From contig NZ_JBKBHD010000001.1 in assembly GCF_046297875.1 (NCBI RefSeq), positions 868,001 through 932,000 on the forward strand: a stretch of DNA of 64,000 bases, read 5' to 3'. Positions 27,166 through 34,474 of this stretch are shown here, in pieces. Origin of the DNA: Parvibaculum sp046297875 (lineage in GTDB: Bacteria; Pseudomonadota; Alphaproteobacteria; Parvibaculales; Parvibaculaceae). Below the pieces are notes generated by a model. That model was given only the letters and a program-made list of their open reading frames with translations, made no database searches and was not told the origin of the DNA. A program made the translations under genes and the position numbers. Each line of letters starts with the position of its first letter. Position 1 is the first letter of the stretch.

Positions 27166-28323
27166 ATGTCGAAGCGCGATTTCTATGACGTGCTCGGGGT
27201 GAGCCGCAGCGCAAATGCGGATGAGCTGAAAAAGGCCTACCGTTCGCTTGCGAAGAAATATCACCCCGACCAGAACCAGGGCGACCAGGAAGCGGAGCAA
27301 CGCTTCAAGGAGCTCAACGAAGCCTATGACGTGCTGAAGGACGAACAGTCCCGCGCGGCCTATGACCAGTTCGGCCACGCCGCCTTCGAGGGCGGCATGG
27401 GCGGGCCGCGCGGCGGCCCCGGCGGCATGGGCGGCGGCTTCGGCGGCGCCTCCATGTCGGACATTTTCGACGATCTCTTCGGCGAATTCATGGGCGGCGG
27501 CGGGCGCCGCGGACGCGGGCGCGGCAATGGCCAGATGCGCGGCCATGATCTTCGCTACAACATGGAGATCACGCTCGAGGAGGCCTTCGAAGGCAAGAAG
27601 GCTCAAGTGCGGGTGCCGGGCTCGGTTGCCTGCGAGGCGTGCCACGGCTCGGGCGCGGCGCCAGGCTCAAGCCCTGTCACCTGCCCGACATGTCACGGCG
27701 ATGGCAAGGTGCGCGCGAGCCAGGGCTTCTTCACCGTGGAGCGCACCTGTCCGACCTGCCACGGCCGCGGCCAGACGATCAACAAGCCCTGCACGGCCTG
27801 CGATGGCGCGGGCCGCGTCGAGAAGGAACGCACACTCTCCGTCAACATTCCGGCGGGTGTTGAAGACGGTACGCGCATCCGCCTTGCGGGCGAGGGCGAG
27901 GCCGGGATGCGCGGCGGACCGTCGGGTGACCTCTATATCTTCCTCTCGGTGAAGCCGCACCGGCTCTTCGAGCGTGACGGGGCGGACCTTTTCTGCCGCG
28001 TGCCGATCTCGATGGTCACGGCGGCGCTCGGCGGCGAGATCGAGGTGCCGACGCTTGGCGGCAAGAAGGTGAAGGTGAAAGTGCCGGAAGGCGCGCAGAC
28101 CGGGCGCCAGTTCCGCCTGCGCGGCAAGGGCATGCCGGTCGTCAATTCCCGCGAGGTGGGCGATCTCTATATCCAGATCACCATCGAGACGCCGGTGAAC
28201 CTGACCAAGAAGCAGAAGGACCTCCTCAAGCAGTTCGAGGATGCCTCCTCACCCGGCAACAGCCCGGAAAGCACCGGCTTCTTCGCCAAGGTGAAGGAAT
28301 TCTGGGACGGGTTTCAGAACTAG
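27166..28323 (+). CDS. dnaJ: Co-chaperone DnaJ (Hsp40, type I)
   Basis: Stimulates DnaK ATPase and delivers substrates. 385 residues with the full type I layout: J domain with HPD at 33-35, Gly/Phe-rich region about 73-122 (unusually rich in GGMGG and GRGRG), four CxxCxGxG zinc motifs at 156-163, 173-180, 195-202 and 209-216, then the two C-terminal beta domains. It follows dnaK and is followed after 31 nt by the convergent higA. Confidence 0.98.
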   Translation: MSKRDFYDVLGVSRSANADELKKAYRSLAKKYHPDQNQGDQEAEQRFKELNEAYDVLKDEQSRAAYDQFGHAAFEGGMGGPRGGPGGMGGGFGGASMSDIFDDLFGEFMGGGGRRGRGRGNGQMRGHDLRYNMEITLEEAFEGKKAQVRVPGSVACEACHGSGAAPGSSPVTCPTCHGDGKVRASQGFFTVERTCPTCHGRGQTINKPCTACDGAGRVEKERTLSVNIPAGVEDGTRIRLAGEGEAGMRGGPSGDLYIFLSVKPHRLFERDGADLFCRVPISMVTAALGGEIEVPTLGGKKVKVKVPEGAQTGRQFRLRGKGMPVVNSREVGDLYIQITIETPVNLTKKQKDLLKQFEDASSPGNSPESTGFFAKVKEFWDGFQN

Positions 28324-28348
28324 GGCGCAGGCTCCTAACAGATTATAT

Positions 28349-28387
28349 CAGCCGTCACGCCGCTTCGGTGAGGCGGCTGATCTTTTT
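28349..28387 (+). terminator. Possible dnaJ terminator overlapping the higA 3' end
   Basis: CAGCC-g-TCAC (28349-28358) pairs with GTGA-ggc-GGCTG (28368-28379), followed by ATCTTTTT. It begins 25 nt after the dnaJ stop and lies inside the last codons of higA on the other strand. The stem has internal mismatches and alternative foldings, so it is only a candidate. Confidence 0.4.
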
Positions 28388-28645
28388 CCGGTCGACGTTC
28401 TTTTCGGCGCGGGCGAGATCGTAGTGCATCTGCATGCCGAGCCACACCTCCGGGCTGCCGCCAAAAGCAGCCGACAGGCGAACTGCCATGTCCGGCGAAA
28501 TCCCTGAATGCCCGTTCACGACGTTATTGAGCGTCTGCCGTGTTACGCCGAGATGCCGGGCCGCTTCCGTGATGGTGAGACCCAACGGCTCGATACAGTC
28601 GTAGCGGATATGTTCGCCGGGATGCGGCGAGTTCTTCATCGGCAT
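28355..28645 (-). CDS. higA: HigA-family antitoxin (XRE HTH)
   Basis: 96-residue antitoxin of a type II toxin-antitoxin pair, neutralising HigB and autorepressing the operon. It begins MPMKNSPHPGEHIR, the usual HigA/VapI opening (xxHPGExL), followed by a helix-turn-helix at about 23-45 (LTITEAARHLGVTRQTLNNVVNG) and the family tail SPEVWLGMQMHYDLARA. I start at ATG 28645 with GGGGTGA close upstream; an ATG at 28639 is also possible. It is 13 nt behind higB, the toxin-first order typical of hig. Confidence 0.92.
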   Translation of the reverse strand: MPMKNSPHPGEHIRYDCIEPLGLTITEAARHLGVTRQTLNNVVNGHSGISPDMAVRLSAAFGGSPEVWLGMQMHYDLARAEKNVDRKKISRLTEAA

Positions 28646-28658
28646 GACGTCACCCCAC

Positions 28659-28937
28659 TCAATGATAGTCCACAAAATCCACATCGATGGCATCGCCGCC
28701 ATCGAAACGGAAAATCACACGCCAATTGGCTCTTACCGTCACCGCCCAGAATCCCTTGAGATCGCCCTTCAACGGGTGCAGCTGAAAACCCGGTACATCC
28801 ATGTCTTCCGGCGAAGCCGCGGCATCAAGGCGCGCAAGAATGCGGGCCAGCTTCGCGGCATCCTGCGCGGGCGGCTTGCGGCGGTCCCCCTCTTCATAGA
28901 GGCGTTTCAGCCCCTTGTGCCGAAAGCTGCGGATCAT
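28659..28937 (-). CDS. higB: HigB-family toxin (RelE-fold mRNA endonuclease)
   Basis: 92-residue ribosome-dependent mRNA interferase of the RelE/HigB fold. The protein opens MIRSFRHKGLKRLYEEGD and contains LHPLKGDLKGFWAVTVRANWRVIFRF, both hallmarks of the HigB (killer) family. The ATG at 28937 is fixed by homology. There is no Shine-Dalgarno site at normal spacing, and the apparent promoter puts transcription start at or very near the A of the ATG, so the message may be leaderless. All conserved residues appear intact, so the toxin is probably active. Confidence 0.9.
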   Translation of the reverse strand: MIRSFRHKGLKRLYEEGDRRKPPAQDAAKLARILARLDAAASPEDMDVPGFQLHPLKGDLKGFWAVTVRANWRVIFRFDGGDAIDVDFVDYH

Positions 28938-28943
28938 ATACCA

Positions 28944-28972
28944 AAAGTAACCTGACAATTGTCGGTTGTCAA
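28944..28972 (-). promoter_or_regulatory. higBA promoter with palindromic operator
   Basis: On the minus strand, a perfect TTGACA (28972-28967), a 17-nt spacer and TACTTT (28949-28944) form a sigma-70 type promoter. The spacer holds the perfect palindrome GACAATTGTC (28954-28963), a likely HigA operator that would block RNA polymerase. The predicted start, 7 nt downstream of the -10 box, is the A of the higB ATG. Confidence 0.6.
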
Positions 28973-29011
28973 TATCACCTATTCACCGGATCGGGACATT
29001 TCACTAATCTG

Positions 29012-29047
29012 AAAGCCCCCGCCGGAGGTCCCGCGCGGGGGCTTTTT
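29012..29047 (+). terminator. Strong bidirectional Rho-independent terminator
   Basis: AAAGCCCCCGC (29012-29022) and GCGGGGGCTTT (29035-29045) form a perfect 11-bp stem with a 12-nt loop, followed by TT. The A-run on the left gives a short T-run on the minus strand as well. No plus-strand gene ends directly upstream; dnaJ is the nearest, beyond the reversed higBA pair. Confidence 0.8.
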
Positions 29048-29064
29048 CATGCCCGGGTATTCCC

Positions 29065-29415
29065 ATGACAGCGCCGCTCTCTGCCTATCTCGTACCTATC
29101 GCACTTCTCGTCGCTTCCAATGTCTTCATGACGGCGGCCTGGTACTGGCACCTCAAATTCACCTCGACGCCGATCCTGACCGTGGTGCTGCTGAGCTGGA
29201 GCCTCGCCTTTTTCGAATATTGCCTCGCCGTGCCCGCGAACCGGATCGGCTATGAGGTTTTCTCGGCGGCCCAGCTCAAGACGATCCAGGAAGTCATCAC
29301 GCTTACGGTTTTCGTGGTGTTTTCCGCGCTTTATCTCGGCCAGACGCCGACATGGAACACGGGCATCGGCTTTGCCTTCATCTCGCTCGGGGCGTGGTTT
29401 GTCTTTCGCGGCTGA
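29065..29415 (+). CDS. DMT-superfamily DUF486 membrane protein
   Basis: 116 residues with four predicted membrane helices covering most of the chain (LVPIALLVASNVFMTAAWYW, ILTVVLLSWSLAFFEYCLAV, VITLTVFVVFSALYL, GFAFISLGAWFVF). The motif AWYWHLKF and the stretch CLAVPANRIGY are typical of DUF486, a small conserved family related to the drug/metabolite transporters. Function is not established. It lies 45 nt upstream of dapB on the same strand and may be cotranscribed with it. Confidence 0.85.
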   Translation: MTAPLSAYLVPIALLVASNVFMTAAWYWHLKFTSTPILTVVLLSWSLAFFEYCLAVPANRIGYEVFSAAQLKTIQEVITLTVFVVFSALYLGQTPTWNTGIGFAFISLGAWFVFRG

Positions 29416-29460
29416 AGGCGGACTGGTATAGAGCCCGCAAAGGCCTCGGGAAATGGAACC

Positions 29461-30291
29461 ATGGCACAGGATATCAGGATCGCGGTGACGGGCGCGGGCG
29501 GCCGGATGGGCGCCACGCTGATCCGTCTCATTGCCGGGACGGACGGGCTTACCGTTGCCGGCGGGCTCGAGGCCGAAGGCTCGCCCCATCTCGGCAAGGA
29601 TCTCGGGCTGCTTGCAGGGCTTGCCGCGCCGCTCGGCATCGCCGCGACATCCGACGCGCTTGCCGTCATCAAGGATGCCGATGCGCTGATCGATTTTTCC
29701 GTACCTTCCGCGAGCGTCGAGTTTGCCGCGCTCGCAGCGCAGGCCCGCATCGTCCATGTGATCGGCACGACCGGCTTTTCGGAAGATGAAGAAGCGCGCA
29801 TCGCGGCGGCAGCGCGCCATGCGACCATCATCAAGGCCGGGAATATGAGCCTTGGGGTGAACCTCCTGGCCGCCCTTGTCCGGCAGGCGGCGAAGGCGCT
29901 GTCCGACGACTGGGACATCGAGATTGTCGAGATGCATCACCGCCACAAGGTCGATGCGCCGTCCGGCACGGCGCTGCTGCTCGGTGAGGCGGCAGCCGAA
30001 GGGCGCGGCATATCGCTGAAGGATAATTCGGAGCGTGGCCGCGACGGCATCACAGGCGCACGCAAGAAGGGTGCGATCGGCTTTGCGAGCCTCCGCGGCG
30101 GCTCGGTCGTCGGCGAGCATGATGTGATTTTCGCTGCCGAGAACGAGCGCATCGTGCTTCGCCATATCGCGGAAGATCGCGGCATCTTCGCGCGCGGCGC
30201 ACTCAAGGCGGCGCAATGGGGACAGGGCGCCAATGGTCAAAAGAGGGGCCCCGGCCTCTTCAACATGGCCGACGTGCTCGGCCTCAACTAG
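29461..30291 (+). CDS. dapB: 4-hydroxy-tetrahydrodipicolinate reductase
   Basis: NAD(P)H-dependent step of the diaminopimelate/lysine pathway, supplying peptidoglycan and protein synthesis. 276 residues. The N-terminal nucleotide-binding motif is VTGAGGRMG (about 8-16). The DapB signature VEMHHRHKVDAPSGTAL, with catalytic His and Lys, is in the middle, and GSVVGEHDVIF follows. It is followed by gpmA after a short gap, likely the same transcript. Confidence 0.97.
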   Translation: MAQDIRIAVTGAGGRMGATLIRLIAGTDGLTVAGGLEAEGSPHLGKDLGLLAGLAAPLGIAATSDALAVIKDADALIDFSVPSASVEFAALAAQARIVHVIGTTGFSEDEEARIAAAARHATIIKAGNMSLGVNLLAALVRQAAKALSDDWDIEIVEMHHRHKVDAPSGTALLLGEAAAEGRGISLKDNSERGRDGITGARKKGAIGFASLRGGSVVGEHDVIFAAENERIVLRHIAEDRGIFARGALKAAQWGQGANGQKRGPGLFNMADVLGLN

Positions 30292-30318
30292 TCATTATAC
30301 GGATCGATGGAGAAAGAC

Positions 30319-30951
30319 GTGGCCAACCTGCTTGTGCTTGTCCGGCATGGACAGAGCGAATGGAACGAGAAAAACCTGTTCACGGGCTGGCGCGATCCGG
30401 GGCTCACCGAACAGGGCAAGGCGGAAGCGAAGGAAGCCGGCGAGGCGATGAAGGCCGCAGGGCTCCAGTTCGATGTCGCCTTCACCTCGGCGCTTTCCCG
30501 CGCGCAGGAAACGAACCGCATCATGCTTTCCGAACTCGGCCAGGGCGGCATCGAGATCGTGGAGAACCTGGCACTCAACGAACGCGACTATGGCGATCTC
30601 TCCGGCCTCAACAAGAACGATGCGCGCGAGAAATGGGGCGAGGAACAGGTGCATATCTGGCGCCGCTCCTATGACGTGCCGCCGCCCGGCGGCGAAAGCC
30701 TGAAAATGACGGCGGAGCGCGTGCTGCCCTATTATGAAAGCACGATCCTGCCGCGCGTACTGAAGGGCGAGCGTGTGCTTGTCGCCGCGCATGGCAATTC
30801 GCTGCGGGCACTCGTGATGCAGATTGACGGGCTCACGCAGGAAGAAGTGCTCAAGCTCAATATCGCAACCGGCGCGCCGATCGTTTACGAGCTCGACGGC
30901 GAGGGCAAGGTTCTCTCGAAGAAGATGCTGATCGAGCGCGAGGCGCACTAG
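30319..30951 (+). CDS. gpmA: 2,3-bisphosphoglycerate-dependent phosphoglycerate mutase
   Basis: Interconverts 3- and 2-phosphoglycerate in glycolysis and gluconeogenesis. The phospho-His motif LVRHGQSEWN is near residue 10, followed by NLFTGWRDPGLTEQG and later GGESLKMTAERVLPYYE and the second catalytic His in VAAHGNSLRAL. I chose the GTG at 30319 because GGAG lies 6 nt before it and the result (210 aa) matches family length; an ATG at 30307 would add four residues but has no ribosome site. Its stop shares CTAG with the convergent DUF2244 gene. Confidence 0.95.
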   Translation: MANLLVLVRHGQSEWNEKNLFTGWRDPGLTEQGKAEAKEAGEAMKAAGLQFDVAFTSALSRAQETNRIMLSELGQGGIEIVENLALNERDYGDLSGLNKNDAREKWGEEQVHIWRRSYDVPPPGGESLKMTAERVLPYYESTILPRVLKGERVLVAAHGNSLRALVMQIDGLTQEEVLKLNIATGAPIVYELDGEGKVLSKKMLIEREAH

Positions 30952-31463
30952 GCCGGTTGCGGCGCGGGCCCGGCTTTCAGCTTCATCAGCGCCGCATCGA
31001 GCGCGCGGGCGAAATCGGCGCGTTCGGCCGGCGAGAGCTGCGAGGCGAGTTCGACCTGGCGGCCATGGCTCACGACATGAAGCCGCGTCGATTCATCCGG
31101 CAATTTGCTCAAGGCGAGCCGCACCCAATAGGGCTTGAGGCTCACGGCTTCGGCGCGGCCTTTCGCATCGACACGGCGGATCAGCAATTCATCGTCGGAC
31201 AGTTGCACCGTTTCATGGGCGCGGGCGGCACGGTAATTCGCACGGAAGGCCCACCAGACGGCGAGCACTTCAAGGCCGCAAAAGCCGAGGACGGGCCAGG
31301 CACCCCTGGCCATGAAGTACGCGCCCGCCGTGAAATTCACCGCCGCGACGACGCCTATCAGGATCGCGAAGCCGCGCATGGAAAGCGAGCGATGCGGCAG
31401 GATCACCGCATCGAAGTGAAGCGGTTGCGGCAAGAGCTCGGCGGTAGGGCTTTCGGCGGACAT
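30948..31463 (-). CDS. DUF2244 integral membrane protein
   Basis: 171 residues from ATG 31463. Two hydrophobic helices (about 36-55 and 58-75: FAILIGVVAAVNFTAGAYF and PVLGFCGLEVLAVWWAF) follow the opening LHFDAVILPHRSLS, and a soluble beta-rich part carries the characteristic LKPYWVRL and SHGRQVELASQLSPAERADFA. This is DUF2244, common in alphaproteobacteria, often near nth or cytochrome oxidase genes; its function is unknown. It is divergent from nth. Confidence 0.85.
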   Translation of the reverse strand: MSAESPTAELLPQPLHFDAVILPHRSLSMRGFAILIGVVAAVNFTAGAYFMARGAWPVLGFCGLEVLAVWWAFRANYRAARAHETVQLSDDELLIRRVDAKGRAEAVSLKPYWVRLALSKLPDESTRLHVVSHGRQVELASQLSPAERADFARALDAALMKLKAGPAPQPA

Positions 31464-31543
31464 GGGCGAAAGAGTAGGGCGGCGCGCGGCCCCCGGCAAT
31501 ACGGCCTTGCGACGCAGGCAGCTTATGCGCAAAGTTCCGCCCC

Positions 31544-32200
31544 ATGACCCGCGCCACGCTGATGACAAAGCCCGATATTGCCGAGTTCTTCCGCCGCCTT
31601 GCCGAGAGGCTGCCGGAGCCGGAGACGGAGCTTCAATATCGCAATACCTATACGCTGCTTGTGGCCGTGGTGCTGTCGGCGCAGGCAACCGATGTGGGCG
31701 TCAACCGGGCGACGAAGGCGCTTTTCAAGGCGGTCGATACGCCGGAGAAAATGGTGAAGCTCGGCGAGGCGGGGCTTGTGCAGCACATCAAGACGATCGG
31801 CCTCTACCGTAACAAGGCGAAGAACGTGATCGCGCTGTCGCGGATGCTGATCGAGCATCATGGCGGCGAGGTGCCGCGCGACCGGGCCGCGCTCGAGGCG
31901 CTGCCGGGGGTGGGGCGAAAGACCGCCAATGTGGTTCTCAACGTGGCCTTCGGCGAGCCCACCATCGCGGTCGACACGCATATCTTCCGCGTCTCGAACC
32001 GGACGGGGCTTGCGCCGGGCAAGGATGTCGTCGAGGTCGAGAAGAAACTCGAAAAACGGGTGCCCGACGAATACCGGATGCATGCGCATCACTGGCTGAT
32101 CCTGCATGGGCGCTATGTCTGCAAGGCACGCAAGCCCGACTGTCCGGCTTGCCCGGTGAGCGATCTCTGCCGCTTCAAGGCGAAGACGGTGGCCGTCTAG
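31544..32200 (+). CDS. nth: Endonuclease III
   Basis: DNA glycosylase/AP lyase for oxidised pyrimidines in base-excision repair. 218 residues. The helix-hairpin-helix holds LPGVGRKTANVV with catalytic K126, and the catalytic Asp is D144 in VDTHIFR. The 4Fe-4S loop has Cys at 193, 200, 203 and 209, the exact C-x6-C-x2-C-x5-C spacing. The start could also be ATG 31562. The stop overlaps the convergent lipoprotein gene by 4 nt through CTAG. Confidence 0.97.
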   Translation: MTRATLMTKPDIAEFFRRLAERLPEPETELQYRNTYTLLVAVVLSAQATDVGVNRATKALFKAVDTPEKMVKLGEAGLVQHIKTIGLYRNKAKNVIALSRMLIEHHGGEVPRDRAALEALPGVGRKTANVVLNVAFGEPTIAVDTHIFRVSNRTGLAPGKDVVEVEKKLEKRVPDEYRMHAHHWLILHGRYVCKARKPDCPACPVSDLCRFKAKTVAV

Positions 32201-32550
32201 GAAACCGGCGCGTTGCGCTTTGCCATGACCGAGGCAAGGCATTGGTCCTTGTCGGCGGGACCGCCCTGCAACCGGCGCGCATCGACATGGCGCGCGCCTT
32301 CCTGCCCGTAGAAATAGAGAAAGAGGCTGCAATCGCGCCCGCCATATTGCCAGATTTCGGCACTGGGCTCGGTGCGGCGGAAATCCGGCGCGCCAAGCCG
32401 GGCGGAGACCGCGGAAGGGGCGGCGCCGATCAGCGCCTGCGCGGTGAGCGGACCGGCCCCGAGCGATGTCACCCGCGCGCCGGTGGCAGAAGGCTGAGCA
32501 CAGGCGGCAGCGGCGAGCGGCAGGGCAAGTGCGAAAAGAATTTTTCTCAT
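32197..32550 (-). CDS. Predicted lipoprotein (117 aa), unknown function
   Basis: The N-terminus MRKILFALALPLAAAAC is a signal peptide with a weak lipobox (AAAC, Cys 17). The mature part contains TAQALIGAAPSAVSARLGAPDFRRTEPSAEIWQY, which resembles the SmpA/OmlA style of a short helix followed by a G-x-P strand, then a Cys-containing beta stretch (RDCSLFLYFY ... KDQCL) that could form a disulphide. The start overlaps the upstream EI24 gene stop by 4 nt, so the two are coupled. No function can be assigned. Confidence 0.75.
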   Translation of the reverse strand: MRKILFALALPLAAAACAQPSATGARVTSLGAGPLTAQALIGAAPSAVSARLGAPDFRRTEPSAEIWQYGGRDCSLFLYFYGQEGARHVDARRLQGGPADKDQCLASVMAKRNAPVS

Positions 32551-33239
32551 GACACCCCCCCTGCCGCGCGGCGGGCGGCAAGGCCCTTATAGGTGTGGAC
32601 CATGAAGGCGGTCGCAAAAAGCGGTGCCAGCAGATTGAGCACCGGCACCGTGGTGAAGAGTGCGACGGCGACGCCCGCGAAAAAAACCCGCGCGCGGTGG
32701 CGCTTGCGCATCGCTTCCACTTCTGCGGGCGGGAGATGGCGGAGCGCGACGAGTTCGAAATATTCACGGCCGAGAAGATAGCCGTTCACGATCCAGAAGA
32801 TCGCGACATTGACCACCGGCAGCAGATAGAAGGGAAGCGCCAGCAGGTTCACGACGATCAGTACCAGCGTGAAGCGGAGCGCCGTGCCTAGCGACTGCCA
32901 GAAGGGCTGGTCGTTGCCGGGCGGGTCTGCCGGATAGTCCTCCTCCTCGACGCGGGCGGCGATTACTTCGAGAAAGAGACCGGCGACCAGCGACACGACG
33001 GGATGGACGAGCGGAATCAACACGATGACCGCGAGGAAGCGGGCGATGAAGCCAATCGCCGCATCGACCCAGCCGCCTGCGAGATCGGGGCCGAACTCCG
33101 GCAAGGCAGTGAGCGCCCATTGCAGCCCTGCGCCGAACAGCACCAGCACCAGCAGCGTCAACCCCAGCGTCTGCCACATCACCCGGCGATAGGGCGGGGC
33201 GAATATTTCCCTGAAGGCACGCAGCGCATCGGACAGCAT
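32547..33239 (-). CDS. EI24/CysZ-like membrane protein
   Basis: 230 residues with about five hydrophobic segments and the EI24 domain pattern: an amphipathic opening LSDALRAFREIFAPPYRRV, a long hydrophobic pair, and the conserved FWIVNGYLLGREYFELVALRHL near the C-terminal third. EI24 includes CysZ, a sulfate permease, and several uncharacterised relatives. No cysteine-biosynthesis genes are nearby, so sulfate transport is only a possibility. It is coupled to the small lipoprotein gene downstream. Confidence 0.82.
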   Translation of the reverse strand: MLSDALRAFREIFAPPYRRVMWQTLGLTLLVLVLFGAGLQWALTALPEFGPDLAGGWVDAAIGFIARFLAVIVLIPLVHPVVSLVAGLFLEVIAARVEEEDYPADPPGNDQPFWQSLGTALRFTLVLIVVNLLALPFYLLPVVNVAIFWIVNGYLLGREYFELVALRHLPPAEVEAMRKRHRARVFFAGVAVALFTTVPVLNLLAPLFATAFMVHTYKGLAARRAAGGVS

Positions 33240-33404
33240 GGATGGTTCCCTGAATTCGAGGCCCTAACCTAGTGTGCCCGTTGCCGCGCCGCAATTTCCA
33301 CTGTGCATGAAGGTTAAGGCCGGGCGGCTTTTTGGACATATGGGGCACAATCCCTATACTCCCGCCCCGCAGCCCGGAATTCATCAAGAAGACCCCAGAG
33401 GATC

Positions 33405-34400
33405 ATGACCGAAGTAAAATATGACGTGGCGGGCATCGGCAATGCGCTGGTGGACGTGATTTCCAATGCCGACGACAAGTTCCTGATTGCGAATGGCATC
33501 GAGAAAGGCGGCATGACGCTGATCGACGACAGGCGCGCGGACGAGCTTTACGGCAAGATGGGCGCTGCGGTCGAAATGTCGGGCGGTTCCTGCGCCAACA
33601 CGATTGCGGGGCTTGCCTCACTTGGCGGCAAGGGCGCCTTTTTCGGCAAGGTGAAAAAGGACCAGCTCGGCGAGGTCTTCATCCACGACATCAAATCGCT
33701 CGGCGTGCATTTCCCCGCCGCGCCCGCCACAAGCGGCGCGCCCACCGGACGCTGCCTCATCGTCGTGACGCCCGATGCGCAGCGCAGCATGAGCACCTAT
33801 CTCGGCGCGGCGCAGAAGCTCAACGCGGACGACATCGACGCGGACACGATCAAGGCATCCGCCGTCACGTACATGGAGGGTTATCTCTGGGACGAGCCGG
33901 GCGCGAAGGATGCCTTCCTCAAGGCGGCGAAGATTGCGCGCGCGGCCGGCCGCCTCGTCTCGCTGACGCTGTCGGACAGTTTCTGCGTCGGCCGCTTCCG
34001 CGATGAATTCCGCCGTCTGGCGAAAGAAGAAGTCGACGTCCTGTTTGCCAACGAAGCCGAAATCCTCTCGCTTTACGAGACGGATGTTTTCGACGAGGCG
34101 CTGCAGCAGGTGCGCAAGGACTGCAAGTTCGCCGCGCTCACGCGCTCCGAGCAGGGCTCGGTCATCGTCGCCGATGGCGAAGTGCATGTGGTCGATGCGG
34201 AGAAGGTCTCGAAGGTGGTCGACACGACGGGGGCCGGCGATCTCTTCGCCGCGGGCTTCCTCTATGGCCTTACCCGCGGCAAGGACCCCGTCACCTGCGG
34301 ACGGCTCGGCGCGCTCGCCGCAGCCGAAGTCATCTCGCATTACGGGCCCCGCCCGCAGGTCTCGCTGGCGGAGCTGGCGAAGGCGAAGGGATTGGCGTGA
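33405..34400 (+). CDS. Adenosine kinase-like PfkB-family sugar/nucleoside kinase
   Basis: 331 residues of the ribokinase/PfkB fold. The first PfkB signature lies around GGSCANTIAGLASLGGKGAFFGKV, and the second, near the C-terminus, is DTTGAGDLFAAGFLYGL with the catalytic Asp. Alphaproteobacterial homologues are annotated as adenosine kinases, phosphorylating adenosine to AMP, but substrate range within PfkB is hard to read from sequence. The start ATG 33405 has AGAGGA upstream. It is convergent with coaA, with a palindromic element between. Confidence 0.85.
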   Translation: MTEVKYDVAGIGNALVDVISNADDKFLIANGIEKGGMTLIDDRRADELYGKMGAAVEMSGGSCANTIAGLASLGGKGAFFGKVKKDQLGEVFIHDIKSLGVHFPAAPATSGAPTGRCLIVVTPDAQRSMSTYLGAAQKLNADDIDADTIKASAVTYMEGYLWDEPGAKDAFLKAAKIARAAGRLVSLTLSDSFCVGRFRDEFRRLAKEEVDVLFANEAEILSLYETDVFDEALQQVRKDCKFAALTRSEQGSVIVADGEVHVVDAEKVSKVVDTTGAGDLFAAGFLYGLTRGKDPVTCGRLGALAAAEVISHYGPRPQVSLAELAKAKGLA

Positions 34401-34415
34401 GGCAAATCCTCTAAT

Positions 34416-34448
34416 TCGTCATGGCCCGCATAAAGCGGGTCATGACGA
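34416..34448. repeat. Palindromic repeat element, copy 1
   Basis: TCGTCATGGCCCGC (34416-34429), a 5-nt loop, and GCGGGTCATGACGA (34435-34448): a 14-bp stem with a single G-T pairing. It begins 15 nt after the adenosine kinase stop. The right arm is identical over 14 nt to the one at 45817-45830. It may serve as a terminator for one or both convergent genes. Confidence 0.75.
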
Positions 34449-34474
34449 TTGCATTTTAGTCCGCCCCGCCGCTC

